From Terrilactibacillus sp. S3-3 (GTDB lineage Bacteria; Bacillota; Bacilli; Bacillales; Sporolactobacillaceae): a stretch of 64,000 nt of DNA. Under the pieces are notes generated by a model. That model was given only the letters and a program-made list of their open reading frames with translations. It was not told the origin of the DNA and ran no database searches. Positions within the stretch are counted from its first letter, which is position 1. Each line of letters opens with the position of its first letter. Of the stretch, positions 8,757-19,285 are shown one piece after another. The stretch covers positions 3,224,001-3,288,000 of the forward strand of contig CP129291.1 of the NCBI GenBank assembly GCA_030437565.1, read 5' to 3'. A program made the position numbers and the translations under genes.

Positions 8757-9878
8757 ATGCTAATGCTAATAAGCGTAATCCTTCGTTTTTGATATTGATG
8801 GCTGAATTATAATCACGATCAGCCACATAACCGCAAGAACATTGATATAAGCGTTCAGATAGTGTCATAGGCTTTTCTGCACCACAACAAGAACATTTTT
8901 TTGTAGAAGGAAACCATTTATCAACTTTTACTAATTGTTTCCCTTGTTCTTTTAGTTTGTAGCCTAATAACGTAGTGAATATGCCCCAACCATTATCATG
9001 GACGCTTTTACCAAAGTGAAGGGCTTTAGACATCCCTTTCATATCTAAGTCTTCAATAATAACCGCATCATAGTTTGACGATAATTCTTTTGACTTATGA
9101 TGAAGAAAGTTCTTACGTTGATTGGCTGTTTTTTCTTGCAGTTTTGCTACTTTCAAACGTTGTTTTTCCCAACGTGCAGAACCTTTCTTTCTTTGAGATA
9201 AGATACGCTGTTCTTTTGCTAGTTTGTCTAATGATTGTCGATAGAAACGAGGGTAATTGACTTTCTCACCCTGTTCACTTTCAACATATAGGCCATTCAT
9301 AGCAAAGTCTAATCCAACAACATTTTTGATGATAACAGATTTAATCTCTTTCTCATATTCTGTCAAAATAGAAATATAGTATTTTCCTGATTTTGTTTTG
9401 GAAATTGTACAGGATTTTATTTTATAATCAGCAGGAATTTTCTCTCTATGCTGTTTCATCTTTACTAATTTTAATTTAGGCAATTTGATATAACCGTCTT
9501 GCAATTCGATATTGCCATTCACTAAATTGGTTGTATATGACTGCTTATGCTTTCGACTTTTGAACTTCGGAAATTCCGCACGATCTTCAAAAAAATTATT
9601 ATAAGCGTTTTGAAGGTTAATTTGTGCGTTTGCTAAAGATAATGAATCTACTTCTTTTAGAAATGGAAATTCATCTTTATACTTAGCAGGAGTTGGAAAC
9701 TTTTGTTTTTTAAGCGTTTCTTTGTCATCTTTGTATTTTTCGTAAGTCTCTTGTCGTTCCGCAAGCATTTTATTATAGACGAATCGGACACATCCGAAAG
9801 TTTTTGCTAATAATATTTCTTGGTTTTTATTTGGCAACAAAGGAATTTGAAGGCTTTGTTTTGCTTAGTCATATCCAT
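8755..9878 (-). CDS. tnpB: TnpB, RNA-guided nuclease of IS605 family, frameshifted near start
   Basis: TnpB proteins are RNA-guided DNA nucleases ancestral to Cas12, helping retain the IS. RuvC residues are visible: Asp in VGLDFAMNG, Glu in VIIEDLDMKG, Asp in DRDYNSAINI, with a zinc finger CSCCGAEKP...CSCGY between the last two. The native start is MDMTKQNKAFKF at 9878 after AGGTGAG; one base is missing before LLPNKNQEILLAK, so the long frame only opens at 9840. About 373 residues, a normal length. All catalytic residues are present. Confidence 0.92.
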
Positions 9879-9885
9879 TCTCACC

Positions 9886-10291
9886 TCACTTTTGACCTTG
9901 ATTCTCGATATATTTCTTAATGATATCTATGGAGCAGCACCGCCTGTTGTTAGCAGGCAAAAACTTCTCGACCAAAACATTTCTTTCCAAAGTTTTTTTT
10001 TTTTCTTATGTATGGAAAGTCTCTTTTTATCAATCGAGAACTAGCACTCTTATAGGCGTTGATAAATTTTGATAATTCAGAGTTGGGGTGTGCTTTGAAT
10101 AAGATATGGACATGATCTTTGTCATGATTCCATTCCACTAAAATGATATTGTACTTGCTTCCAATTTCAACAAACATTTCTTTTGCAAAATCAGATATTT
10201 CAGTGTCAAAGACTTTTCTACGATATTTCACAACAAGTACAAGATGATAATACATCAGGAACACTGAATGATTATTACTGTCTAATTTCAT
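9886..10291 (-). CDS. tnpA: TnpA, Y1 HUH transposase of IS605 family, frameshifted
   Basis: The single-strand transposase of IS200/IS605. It has YHLVLVVKYRRKV near the start, the HUH motif as HVHIL, and AYKSASSRLIKRDFP. The catalytic tyrosine region follows a 12-base A/T run at 9999-10010; correcting the run gives LWKEMFWSRSFCLLTTGGA and an end at IDIIKKYIENQGQK, stop 9886-9888. As given, the frame ends early at 9950 and loses the C-terminus with the tyrosine helix. tnpB begins eight bases after the stop. Confidence 0.9.
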
Positions 10292-10593
10292 TGGTATATC
10301 AGTCCCTCATCTATCTAAGACTGATTATATCATAGACTTTGGCTAAAGCTAACCGGCATTCATCTCCCACCTACTCATTGGGCTATGCCCTTCACATTCC
10401 TTGAGGATGGGAGACTTCTGTCGGAAATCCGTTAAATTGCCGAAAACGCAATGACTGAATCCGAGAGCTCGATTCCCGGATATCGTCGTCTTAGATTGGG
10501 ATTTCTTTGTTATAACCCGCCGCGGCCGCTTTAAATTTACCTATTTTCAGCATCACTTAGATTCCCTGCCTTTTTACAACTTTGATTTTTCTA

Positions 10594-10652
10594 TTGACAG
10601 ACCCTCATCACTCACATAAACTAATAGTTGCACTAGTTGATAATGATTATCA
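10594..10652 (+). promoter_or_regulatory. efeUOB promoter with perfect Fur box
   Basis: TTGACA at 10594-10599, 17 bases and TAAACT at 10617-10622 form the promoter. TGATAATGATTATCA at 10638-10652 is a perfect 7-1-7 Fur box just downstream of the likely start point. Iron-loaded Fur would repress the operon. Confidence 0.88.
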
Positions 10653-10679
10653 TTTTCTATTATGGAGGTGTGACAGAAA

Positions 10680-12161
10680 GTGAAACGATACATAACGGCC
10701 TGCTTGTCGGTCACTTTCGCCGTTTTGCTGTTTTTCTATCCTATTTCTTCATTTGCCAAAGATCGGGTGGATATCCGACCGGCGCTGGACAAAGTCTCGC
10801 AGACTCTCGATGCGCTAGAGCACCATCAGCTTGAAAAGGCCAACCAGTCTTTTTCGGCATTTAAACTTTGGTGGAGTCAAAACAAAATAAAGGTTAAAAA
10901 TGACTCACTGGATGCGTCCATGCAAATCAATCAGGGTGTCTCCGATACGGCACGCACTCGATCTTCTTAATGGAGAGCAGAAGCAGTCCTTAAGCAGCAC
11001 GAAAAAGTTGAAAAAATCGCTGCAGGACTATCAAAACGGCTCGTTTGAAGAAAAGAAAGCAAGCGGACACCAATCCCTTGCCGCTTATATCTCCAAATTG
11101 GCGACCGCGAAACAGGCGAAAAAAAAAAACAGGACTGGACGCACGCTGCGGCACAAGTCAAGCAGCTGCAGCAGGACTGGCTTTCTGTTGAAGGCGATGT
11201 TGTCAGCCAATCGCAAAGCGTCTACACCGAATCGGAAAAGGATCTGGTCATGATCGACGCCTATCTGGCCAAGCCGAAAGATCGTGCCAAGGCGCTGCCG
11301 ATGATCAGCGCGATGATCGCGAATTTAAAACCGTTAGCTTCCAACAACTACAGTATTTGGGATGCCGCTTTGATTCCGATTCGCGAAGGCATGGAAGCGC
11401 TGCTTGTGATTGGGGCGCTGCTCACTTTTTCCAAAAAGGCGAATTCCAAAAAAGCCAAAAGGTGGGTCTGGAGCGGAACAATCAGCGCGATCGCTGTTTG
11501 CATCGCCGTCGGCATCATCGTTTCATTTTTACTGTCAGCCGCCGCATTCGGCAATAATAATTCGCTTATAAATGGCTGGTCCGGTGTGATCGCCAGCGTC
11601 ATGCTTCTTTATGTCGGGTACTGGCTGCATCGAAATGCCGATATTCAGCGCTGGAATCATTTTATTCGGTCAAAAACGGAACAGGCGATGACGCAAAGCC
11701 GGATGATTTCTTTTGCTGCTCTCGCTTTCATCGCCGTTTTGCGCGAAGGGATGGAGACGGTCATCTTTCTGATTGGCATGGCCGGACGGATGCCGGCGAT
11801 GCGGCTGATACTCGGCATTGCGCTTGGGCTGGGCATTCTTGTCATCATCGGTTTTCTCATGTTGAAAATCGGCGTCATGCTGCCTTTACGGCCGTTTTTC
11901 CTCATTTCAAGTTTGATTGTTTTTTATCTTTGCTTCAAATTTATCGGTTCCGGTATCCACAGTTTGCAGATGGCCGGCGTCATTCCATCGACCGCAGCAG
12001 ATTACTTGCCGTCAATGAACAGCTTAAGTATTTTTCCATCATGGTACAGCACCGGACCGCAAGCGCTCTTTTTATTGATCACACTGGTGATCGTTGCCAA
12101 AGGACAGTGGGATACATTCAAAAAAAGCAAACATTTTAAGGAGGCTCCTACTCAACAATGA
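10680..12161 (+). CDS. efeU: EfeU/FTR1-type ferrous iron permease, frameshifted
   Basis: High-affinity iron permease of the YwbL type, with a signal peptide (residues 1-25) and an extracellular helical domain before the permease domain. The N-terminal frame breaks near 10950 and again in the A11 run near 11119; the permease part runs from about 11350 to 12161. Both iron-binding REGME motifs are present: IREGMEALL and LREGMETVI. GTG start at 10680 follows GGAGG. The stop overlaps the efeO start (ATGA). Works with EfeO and EfeB to import iron. Confidence 0.9.
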
Positions 12162-13318
12162 AACATAGAAAAAAAATCATTTTACTGTTATTCGTCGTCC
12201 TGATGATCGTGCCCGCTCTCTCGGCCTGCCAAAGCGGCAGCCAATCAGGCGGCTCTCAATCTTCTGAAAAGACGGAAGATCCGGTCAAACAAGGCACAAT
12301 AAAAATGGAGCAATTAAATACCAAACTTCAAAAAGCAATTGCAAACAAGGATGAAGCCGCCGCCCAAAAACTCGGCAAATCGCTAAACGGCCAGTGGCTG
12401 TCTTATGAAAATGGCGTACGCGACCGCTATCCTTTGCTCTATGCGCAAATGAAAAAAATATCAACAGCCGATTTACGCACAATCCAATATGAAAACGCCG
12501 GATCTGGCCCAAATGAAAGCGAACAGCGATCAATTGAAAAAACAACTGGCCGATCTGAAAACGGCAAAAGAAACGAAAGCGAAAACCTCTAAAACACTGA
12601 ATACGGCCGTTGAAAACTATAAAAAAAATATGTGATTGAACAAACCGATCTGCTCGTTAAAACGACCGAACCGTTTGCCAAAGCTGTTGAAGAAGGAAAT
12701 ATTGAAAAAGCCAAACAGCTCTACAGCAGATCGCGCGTGTATTACGAACGTGTTGAACCGGTTGCTGAAAGCTTCGGCGACCTTGACCCGCGGATCGATG
12801 CCCGGATTAATGACGTAGATGACAGGCCAAGTGGACCGGATTCCACGAAATCGAAAAGGCTCTCTGGAAAGACAACAGTCTCAAAGGTCAAAAGAAATAT
12901 GCCGAACAGCTGGTTACCGATGTCAAGGACTTGCAAACAAGAGCCTCGCTCGCTGCAGTTAAAACCAAAGGCCATGGTTGCCGGGGCAATGGAATTACTC
13001 GAAGAAGCCGCGACATCCAAAATCACCGGTGAAGAAGAGCGCTATTCTCACACTGACCTTGTTGATTTTCAAGCAAACATCGACGGTTCTGAGGCCGTCT
13101 ACCAAGCCGCCATTTCCTCCCTTAACATGGACAATAAAGATCTGGCCGGCCAGCTTGATAAACAGTTCCAGGCAATCGATAAATTGATGTTAAAGTATAA
13201 AACAACTGATGGCCAGTTTGTCGATTATCGCAAATTGACGAAACCGCAGCTGAGAGAATTAAGCAATGAATTAAACAATCTATCGAAACTCATGGCCCAA
13301 ACCGCAAAAATCTTCTAA
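12158..13318 (+). CDS. efeO: EfeO iron-binding lipoprotein (M75 domain), frameshifted
   Basis: Extracytoplasmic partner of EfeU. Residues 1-23 form a lipoprotein signal ending in LSAC. A helical N-terminal domain follows, then the imelysin-like M75 domain starting YVIEQTDLLVKTTEPF, with YYERVEPVAESFGDLDP, WTGFHEIEKALW and HTDLVDFQANIDGSE, all hallmarks of EfeO. Breaks are seen near 12500 (one extra C), in the A8 run at 12621-12628, near 12830 and near 12972. It is expected to take iron oxidised by EfeB and pass it to EfeU. Confidence 0.9.
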
Positions 13319-13333
13319 TTGGAGGGGTTACGA

Positions 13334-14570
13334 ATGAGTGATGAAACAAAACCGGGCTACACACGCCGGGAAATGTTAAAAATGACGGCACTTGCCGGAG
13401 GCGGGCTGGCGATCGGCGCCAGCGGCCTCGGCACGATCACACATATAATAGATTTCAGGGAAACAGGCGGGGGCGGCTAAGCCTTCCGCTCCTGTCCCGT
13501 TTTTCGGCGAACACCAGGCAGGCATCGTCACTCCGCACCAGAACTACGGCTATCTCGCCGCGTTCGATATCGATCCGTCCGTGACCGATACAACCAAAAT
13601 CATGGCGCTGTTCATTTCCTGGACACAACTTGCTTCGATGATGGCAAAGGGACAGCGGGAAAAAGACGATGCCAATACACAGCTGCCGCCAAATGATACG
13701 AATGAAGCCAGGGGTTTGAGCACGGCCAATTTAACCATCACGTTCGGCCTCGGCCACTCCTTCTTCATAAAAAACGGCAAAGATCGCTTCGGACTCGCCA
13801 AGTCGATGCCGAAGCAGCTGACGCCGATGCCCAGACTGACGCATGAAAACATCGACCGCAATATGTCGGACGGCGATATTTGCGTGCAGGTATGCGCCGA
13901 TATTCAGCAAGTCGCTTTCCACGCGCTTCGCAATCTGATCAAAGCGGCGGTCGGCACGGCGGGCATTCGCTGGCTCCAGCACGGTTTTATGAACGCGCCG
14001 AAAGGAAAAACCGGCCGCAATCTATTTGGATTCAAGGATGGAACGGCCAATGTTGATTTAAAAGACACTGCCGGCCACAATCGGGTCATCTGGACAGGAA
14101 AAGATGAACCGAAATGGATGCAGGGCGGCACCTATCTCGGTTATCGCAAAATCAAAATGATGTTGGAAACATGGGATCGCGATTCTTTTAGTGACCAGGA
14201 AAATGTCTTCGGCCGCAAAAAAGACTCCGGCGCCCCGTTCGGCCAAAAACATGAAAATGACAAAGTGATCATAAGCAAACTGCCGGCCGATTCACACGTC
14301 CGGCTGGCTCACGGCACAGGGAAAGAAATTTATCGCCGCGCCTTTTCTTATACGGACGGGATCGATGAGAGTACCGGCAATTATGATGCCGGCCTTCTAT
14401 TTATCTCTTTTCAAAATAAACCGCGGGACTCATTCATCCCGATGCTGCGGCTGCTCGGGAAATCCGATGCCCTGAACGAATACACCAGCCACATTGCCAC
14501 CGGATTGTATGCCATTCCCGGCGGCATCGGCAAAAACGAATATTTTGCCCAGCATTTGCTCGAAGGATAA
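13334..14570 (+). CDS. efeB: EfeB Dyp-type heme peroxidase with Tat signal, frameshifted
   Basis: Begins MSDETKPGYTRREMLKMTAL, a twin-arginine signal (RRE-M-LK), so the heme-loaded enzyme is exported folded through Tat; tatAC lies nearby. The frame is lost near 13478 and resumes as AKPSAPVPFFGEHQAG, TPHQNYGYLAAFDID and then intact to 14570. The Dyp signature GFKDGTAN is present with its catalytic Asp, and a distal His is in the LAHGTGKEIYRR region. About 412 residues. EfeB oxidises ferrous iron or peroxide-dependent substrates to feed EfeUO. The gene follows efeO by 15 bases with GGAGG. Confidence 0.93.
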
Positions 14571-14631
14571 CTCCGCCTTTTTTAGAGATCGCCGGACGAT
14601 GTGGTAATCTTTTTTTTGCTCCTATTTTGTA

Positions 14632-14640
14632 TGATATAAT
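14632..14640 (+). promoter_or_regulatory. extended -10 promoter
   Basis: TGATATAAT forms an extended -10, with T-rich DNA upstream and no clear -35. It lies 36 bases before the gene at 14676, which thus has its own promoter after the efe operon. Confidence 0.55.
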
Positions 14641-14675
14641 GAACCGACTACAAATTTTAGATTAACGGAGGCATT

Positions 14676-15150
14676 ATGCTGACTTTTGCACAAAAATTAG
14701 CGATTATCGAGTCCTTTCCAGAACTCGAAAAAAAGAGCGTCTCGCTTGGACGTGTAAACTTCCACTACCCCGGCAGCGTTGCAGATAAAAAAAAATTGTC
14801 GTCTACCATCTGCATCCGAACGGCAACGGCTATGTCTATGCCAAAGGTATCGCCGGTTATCAGGCCGATGATAAAGGAATGGTCAACATCCGCGATTTTT
14901 CGGAAGATGAACTGCGTGAGATTATCCAAAAAGCGATCCATGCCCTCTCCTCCGGAGGGGCGCCTATGAAGCCGCAACCGCCGGCGGCCATGATCACGAA
15001 CAATGGACAAACAGCAGCGGGCAAACACTGGCCGTTATCTATGACAATGAACTGTGGAACGTCTACGCCGGCGACATTTTGGACGGCACGTTTCTCTCCT
15101 ATAACGAAGCCAAATCCTATTTGGAAGAGGAAGGATTCCGGCCCGTCTAA
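14676..15150 (+). CDS. small conserved-looking protein of unknown function, frameshifted
   Basis: Not recognised. AACGGAGGCATT precedes the ATG. Joining frames gives about 158 residues: LTFAQKLAIIESFPELEKK, then after the A9 run near 14790 VVYHLHPNGNGYVYAKGIAG, NIRDFSEDELREIIQKAIHAL, and after a break near 14970 EQWTNSSGQTLAVIYDNELW and FLSYNEAKSYLEEEGF. It has no signal peptide or membrane segment, so is probably cytoplasmic. The repair is convincing because all segments stay open and compositionally protein-like. It is followed by its own terminator. Confidence 0.6.
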
Positions 15151-15160
15151 CAACTGCCTG

Positions 15161-15197
15161 AAAAACCGGCTTCTTCTACAGAAAGCCGGTTTTTTTG
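15161..15197 (+). terminator. intrinsic terminator
   Basis: ACCGGCTT (15164-15171) pairs with AAGCCGGT (15183-15190), followed by a T7 run. Confidence 0.85.
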
Positions 15198-15277
15198 CCG
15201 CTTGTTTTACGGCAAATTTTCATCCGCCGGTGCGATTAATCAACCGCCCGATAACCGCCAACCAGGCATTGAGCCGG

Positions 15278-15540
15278 AAAATGGAGCGACTCAGCCTCAA
15301 ATGGGGCGACTTCGCTTCAAAATGGAGCGACTTCAGCCTTAAATGGGGCGACTTCACTTCAAAAATGGAGCGACTTCAAGCTCTAATGGGGCGGCCTCAC
15401 TTCAAAATGGAGCGACTTCAAGCTCTAATGGGGCGGCCTCACTTCAAAATGGAGCGAGCGACTCAGCCTCAAAAATGGGGCGACCTCACTTCAAAATGGA
15501 GCGACCTCAAGCTCTAATGGGGCGGCCTCAGCACCTCAGC
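15278..15540. repeat. 21-bp tandem array A (family 1)
   Basis: About 12 units with a 21-bp period. The plus strand carries the core AATGGAGCGAC or AATGGGGCG, alternating with CTTCAAGCTCT and CCTCACTTCA spacers. The complementary strand, the sense strand of the sigma-54 regulator that it follows, reads GCTCCATT. The array fills the gap between two convergent genes. Open frames across it exist because the period is a multiple of three; I do not regard them as coding. No other feature is seen in 15198-15706. Confidence 0.85.
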
Positions 15541-15706
15541 TAAAACCAACACCCCTAAGCCCCAATTCCGTGCCGCAGCCCTTCTCTCTTGATCGAACGA
15601 AGCGTCAGCCGGGAGGTATGATTAAACTCAAATATCCTTTTGCCGCTCTCCCGCTTTAATCATTTCTAATCTTACCTAGTTTAATCGTCCTCTCATTTCA
15701 CCGCGA

Positions 15707-17322
15707 TCACGTATCCGACTTTTTCCGGATTAACTCGTCGGCGGGTAAATTATATTTTTTCAGCCGATGATAAAGCGTCACTCTTGAGATACCCAATAAT
15801 TTGGCGGCTGCCGATTTGTTTCCATATGTTTTTTCCAGCGCCCGCTCTATTTTTTCTTTTTCTGATTCTACAGTGAAAGTGCCGGGACCAGACGCCGTCG
15901 GCACCGCTCGCGCCGCCGATCCTGCTCCGACGTTTTTGGCAAAGTCATCCGGAAGCAATTCCTTTGTGATCACGTCAGCTTCTGCCAAGATCACCGCTCT
16001 TTCTATTGTGTTGCGCAGCTGGCGGATATTGCCCGGCCACGGATATTTTAAAAACAGAAACATCACTTCCGGATCGAGAGCGGGAACCGGTTTTTTTTTT
16101 ATATTTTAATGAGAAGTCGTTCAAATAGATTTGCACAAGCTCAGGAATATCCTCGATCCGTTCTCTTAAAGGCGGAATGGTGATCGAGACCACATTCAGC
16201 CGATAATACAGATCCGGACGGAAATGGCCGTCCGCAATCATCTTTTCAAGATCACGGTTGGTCGCGGCAATGATTCGAAGCTCAACCGGAATCGGCTTGT
16301 TGCCGCCCACGCGGAAAAATTTTTTTCCTGTAAAACACGCAATAACTTTACCTGAAGTTCCAGCGGCATTTCACCAATCTCATCCAGGAATAATGTTCCG
16401 CCTTTGGCCGCATCAATCCTCCCCCTTCTTCCCCTCGCGTGCAGCGCCTGTACGCGCCTCTGTCATAGCCGAACAGTTCGCTTTCAAACAGCGCGGGTGG
16501 GATCGCCCCGCAGTTGACAGCGACAAACGGCGAGCCCGAGCGCCCGCTCGCCTCATGGATCGCCTGGGCGAACAGTTCTTTTCCGACGCCGCTTTCTCCT
16601 GTAATAAGGACGGACGCATCGGTCACCGCAACCTTTTCGGCCAGCTTGATCGCCGACCGCAGAGAGGCGCTTCGTCCTTTAATTTTAAAAAAAAGGATCA
16701 TTCGGCCGTTTGGCTTCGAACTTGCTCTCCAGATGCTGAATATAGGCGGTCGTGGACGAAAGTTCTTCGTTCAGCCTGACAATATCGCTTATATTCCGCT
16801 CGATCGATATCCCGCCAATGGTCGTCTCTCCCATCACTACCGGAGAGCTGTTAATCAAAACATGGACATCCGATCGCGGCTGATTATAATGTTTTTTTAC
16901 CGATTTTCCTTCTTTCAGTGTCGACATCAGAACGAGCGATTCCTCTTTTAAAATCGAGTGATTGGCTCCCCTATCACATTTTTCTCCGAGCAACGGTAAA
17001 GTTCTTCCGATCGTGGATTCCATGAAATGACTTTACCCGCGGCATTCACGACTGTCGCCGCATCATCGATTGTTCTTAGCAGCGTCTCGTAAAAAGCCGC
17101 GGTTTTTTTCCATGCCTGCAGCAGCACATCCGCTAATTTGGCAAACGGCACCCAGCCGACAATAGACCCGCCATTATCAATAAGGGCCAAATCCTTTTTA
17201 TCTGTTAATTCAGAAAAGCTTTCGATGCTGGCCCCCATTGGCGCCACTCTCATATTTTTTATATCAAGTGTCTCATCCCATGGCAAAGCAAGCGTATCCA
17301 ATGAAACATTAAGAAACGCCAT
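15707..17322 (-). CDS. sigma-54-dependent enhancer-binding regulator, frameshifted
   Basis: Transcription activator for sigma-54 polymerase. Order: N-terminal sensor part with a PAS-like domain ([23 protein letters not shown]), AAA+ domain with Walker A GESGVGKE, the sigma-54-contacting loop (GAYTGA once the frame near 16445 is corrected), [40 protein letters not shown], then a Fis-type helix-turn-helix [23 protein letters not shown] at the C-terminus. Breaks occur near 16970, 16690, 16440, 16320 and 16095, several in A/T runs. It is divergent from putC, which has a -24/-12 promoter, so its likely role is proline- or arginine-responsive activation like RocR. Confidence 0.9.
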
Positions 17323-17345
17323 TTTTATTCACCCTTTGGATTGGA

Positions 17346-17390
17346 TTTACAAAAATGTTAATGTTAAGAATATTCTTTACACAAATGTTT
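17346..17390. promoter_or_regulatory. candidate upstream activator sites
   Basis: TTTACAAAAATGTTA (17346-17360) and TTTACACAAATGTTT (17376-17390) are near-identical direct repeats 30 bp apart, three helical turns, about 55-100 bp upstream of the sigma-54 promoter. I infer binding sites of the divergent enhancer-binding protein. Confidence 0.6.
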
Positions 17391-17442
17391 ACTCCTATTA
17401 TACACTTATATGTTTAATACAGCTATTCAATCATGATTAATT

Positions 17443-17460
17443 TTGGCACGTTAATTGCAT
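17443..17460 (+). promoter_or_regulatory. sigma-54 (-24/-12) promoter of the put cluster
   Basis: TTGGCACGTTAATTGCAT has the invariant GG and GC exactly 12 bases apart, matching TGGCAC-N5-TTGC. It lies about 45 bases before the putC start and opposite a sigma-54 activator gene. Confidence 0.9.
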
Positions 17461-17505
17461 GTTTAAGATTAGAAAAACCTATCAATCATTGGGAGGCTTT
17501 AAAAA

Positions 17506-19052
17506 ATGACAGCTTATCAACACGAATCTTTAACCGATTTTTCGATCGAATTCAATAAGCAAGCCTTTGAGGCAGCATTGAAAAAGGTCAAAGCAGAAAT
17601 CGGCGGACATTACCCGCTGGTTATCGGCGGCGAACGGATCACAACGGAAAAACATATTGTCTCCGTCAACCCGGCAAATAAAGAAGAAGTGATCGGCATT
17701 GTTTCAAAAGCAGACCGAACACTCGCGGAAAAAGCGATGGTCACGGCGGATCAGGTATTTGAAACTTGGCGCAAAACAAAACCTGAAGCCCGTGCCGATC
17801 TCTTATTGCGGACGGCCGCCATTGTCCGCCGCAAAAAGCATGAATTTTCGGCGCTGATGGTCCTCGAAGCCGGCAAACCTTGGCGCGAGGCCGATGCCGA
17901 TACAGCGGAAGCCATCGACTTCATGGAATATTATGCGAGAGACAGATGCTTGAATTAAAAGACGGTGTGCCGATGCATGGAGCGCCCGGCGAAATCAACC
18001 GTTACAGCTATATTCCGCTTGGCGTCGGCGTGATCATTCCGCCTTGGAACTTCCCGTTCGCCATCATGGCAGGAACAACCGTCGCCGCGATCGTCAGTGG
18101 CAATACCGTTGTACTGAAACCGGCTTCGGCGACGCCGATCATTGCCGCAAAATTCGTTGCAGCGCTTGAAGAAGCCGGCCTGCCTGAAGGCGTGCTTAAT
18201 TTTGTACCGGGCAGCGGCAGCGAGATCGGCGACTATTTAGTCGACCATCCGCGCACACGTTTTATTTCTTTTACGGGATCGCGCGATGTCGGCACGCGGA
18301 TTTATGAACGGGCCGCCAAAGTGCAGGACGGGCAGATCTGGCTGAAACGGGTCATTGCCGAAATGGGCGGCAAGGATACGATCGTTGTCGACAAAGACGC
18401 TGATCTAGAACTCGCCGCCAAATCGATTGTTGCCTCCGCATTCGGCTTTTTCCGGCCAGAAATGTTCGGCCTGTTCCCGCGCCGTTGTTCTGGAGGAAGT
18501 CTATGACAAAGTGCTTGATCGAGTCGTTCAACTGACGAGCGAACTGGCAGTCGCCGATCCGGCCAAGGCTGGCACCAATGTCGGGCCGGTGATTGATCAA
18601 GCGGCTTTTGACAAGATTACGGGCTATATTGAAATCGGTAAAGAAGAAGGAAAACTCGCTGCGGGAGGAGGCGCCGATGATTCGAAGGGCTATTTCATCC
18701 ATCCAACCGTGATTGCCGACTTAGAACCGAACGCGCGGATCATGCAAGAGGAAATTTTCGGCCCGGTTGTCGCCTTTGCCAAAGCCGCCGATTTCGATGA
18801 AGCACTCGAAATTGCCAATAATACCGCCTATGGGCTGACCGGCGCGGTCATTTCCAATAACCGTGCCCATCTCGAGCAGGCGCGCGAAGATTTCCACGTC
18901 GGCAACCTGTATTTTAATCGCGGCTGCACGGCCGCCATTGTAGCAGCCAGCCGTTCGGCGGCTTCAACATGTCGGGTACCGACTCGAAAGCCGGCGGCCC
19001 TGATTATCTCCTCCTCCATATGCAGGCAAAATCTGTATCGGAGCAGATTTAA
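17506..19052 (+). CDS. putC: 1-pyrroline-5-carboxylate dehydrogenase, frameshifted
   Basis: NAD-dependent oxidation of P5C/glutamate semialdehyde to glutamate, second step of proline breakdown. Motifs: [32 protein letters not shown] (with catalytic-site Asn), [14 protein letters not shown]-like [14 protein letters not shown], catalytic Glu in VIAEMGGKD, catalytic Cys in [20 protein letters not shown] and [17 protein letters not shown] near the end. About 515 residues as in RocA/PutC. Breaks: near 17940, 18445 and 18945. GGGAGG precedes the ATG. First gene of the sigma-54-controlled cluster. Confidence 0.93.
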
Positions 19053-19118
19053 GCTTTGGTCGGATGGCCGCCTGCCCGGTTCCGGCAGATCCAGGCTCGG
19101 GGGCCGGCCTCGGATCCG

Positions 19119-19160
19119 GCAGGTTAGACCCAAGGTTCAGCAGGTTAGGCCTAAGGTTCA
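19119..19160 (+). repeat. two-copy 21-bp direct repeat
   Basis: Two adjacent 21-bp copies sharing GCAGGTTAG...AAGGTTCA, preceded by a G+C-rich stretch with CCGGCAG repeats. It lies between putC and its terminator. The period equals that of the large arrays, though the sequence differs. Confidence 0.7.
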
Positions 19161-19225
19161 AGAGCGCATTGAATCCTGTGTAAATGGCACTCCGTTTACC
19201 TGAATTTAGATTTGAAAATTACTTA

Positions 19226-19252
19226 AGAGCAGGCTCGCCCTGCTCTGCTTTT
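19226..19252 (+). terminator. intrinsic terminator between putC and putB
   Basis: AGAGCAGG (19226-19233) pairs with CCTGCTCT (19239-19246), followed by GCTTTT. It may lower putB expression relative to putC. Confidence 0.7.
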
Positions 19253-19285
19253 CACAAAATATTTTAAAAAAAGAAGGGACTTACC

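Larger units (their letters stand above)
8626..10423 (-). mobile_element. IS200/IS605 family element with tnpA and tnpB
   Basis: About 1.8 kb, the usual size of IS605-type elements. Transposition genes read leftwards: tnpA then tnpB. There are no terminal inverted repeats; each end has a subterminal hairpin. The right end reads, on the minus strand, CCCCCACTTCAAG...TTAAGTGGTGGGTAGTTCA, stopping near 8626. The left end is GACAGAAGTCTCCC...GGTGGGAGATGAA near 10423. It sits between the Fur-controlled tatA and efeU promoters. Ends were placed by comparison with the element at 34.1 kb. Confidence 0.85.

Noticed and set aside
15278-15540. Possible CRISPR array
   Set aside because: Units are 21 bp with no unique spacers of uniform length, and no cas genes are nearby; the same holds for the other arrays.
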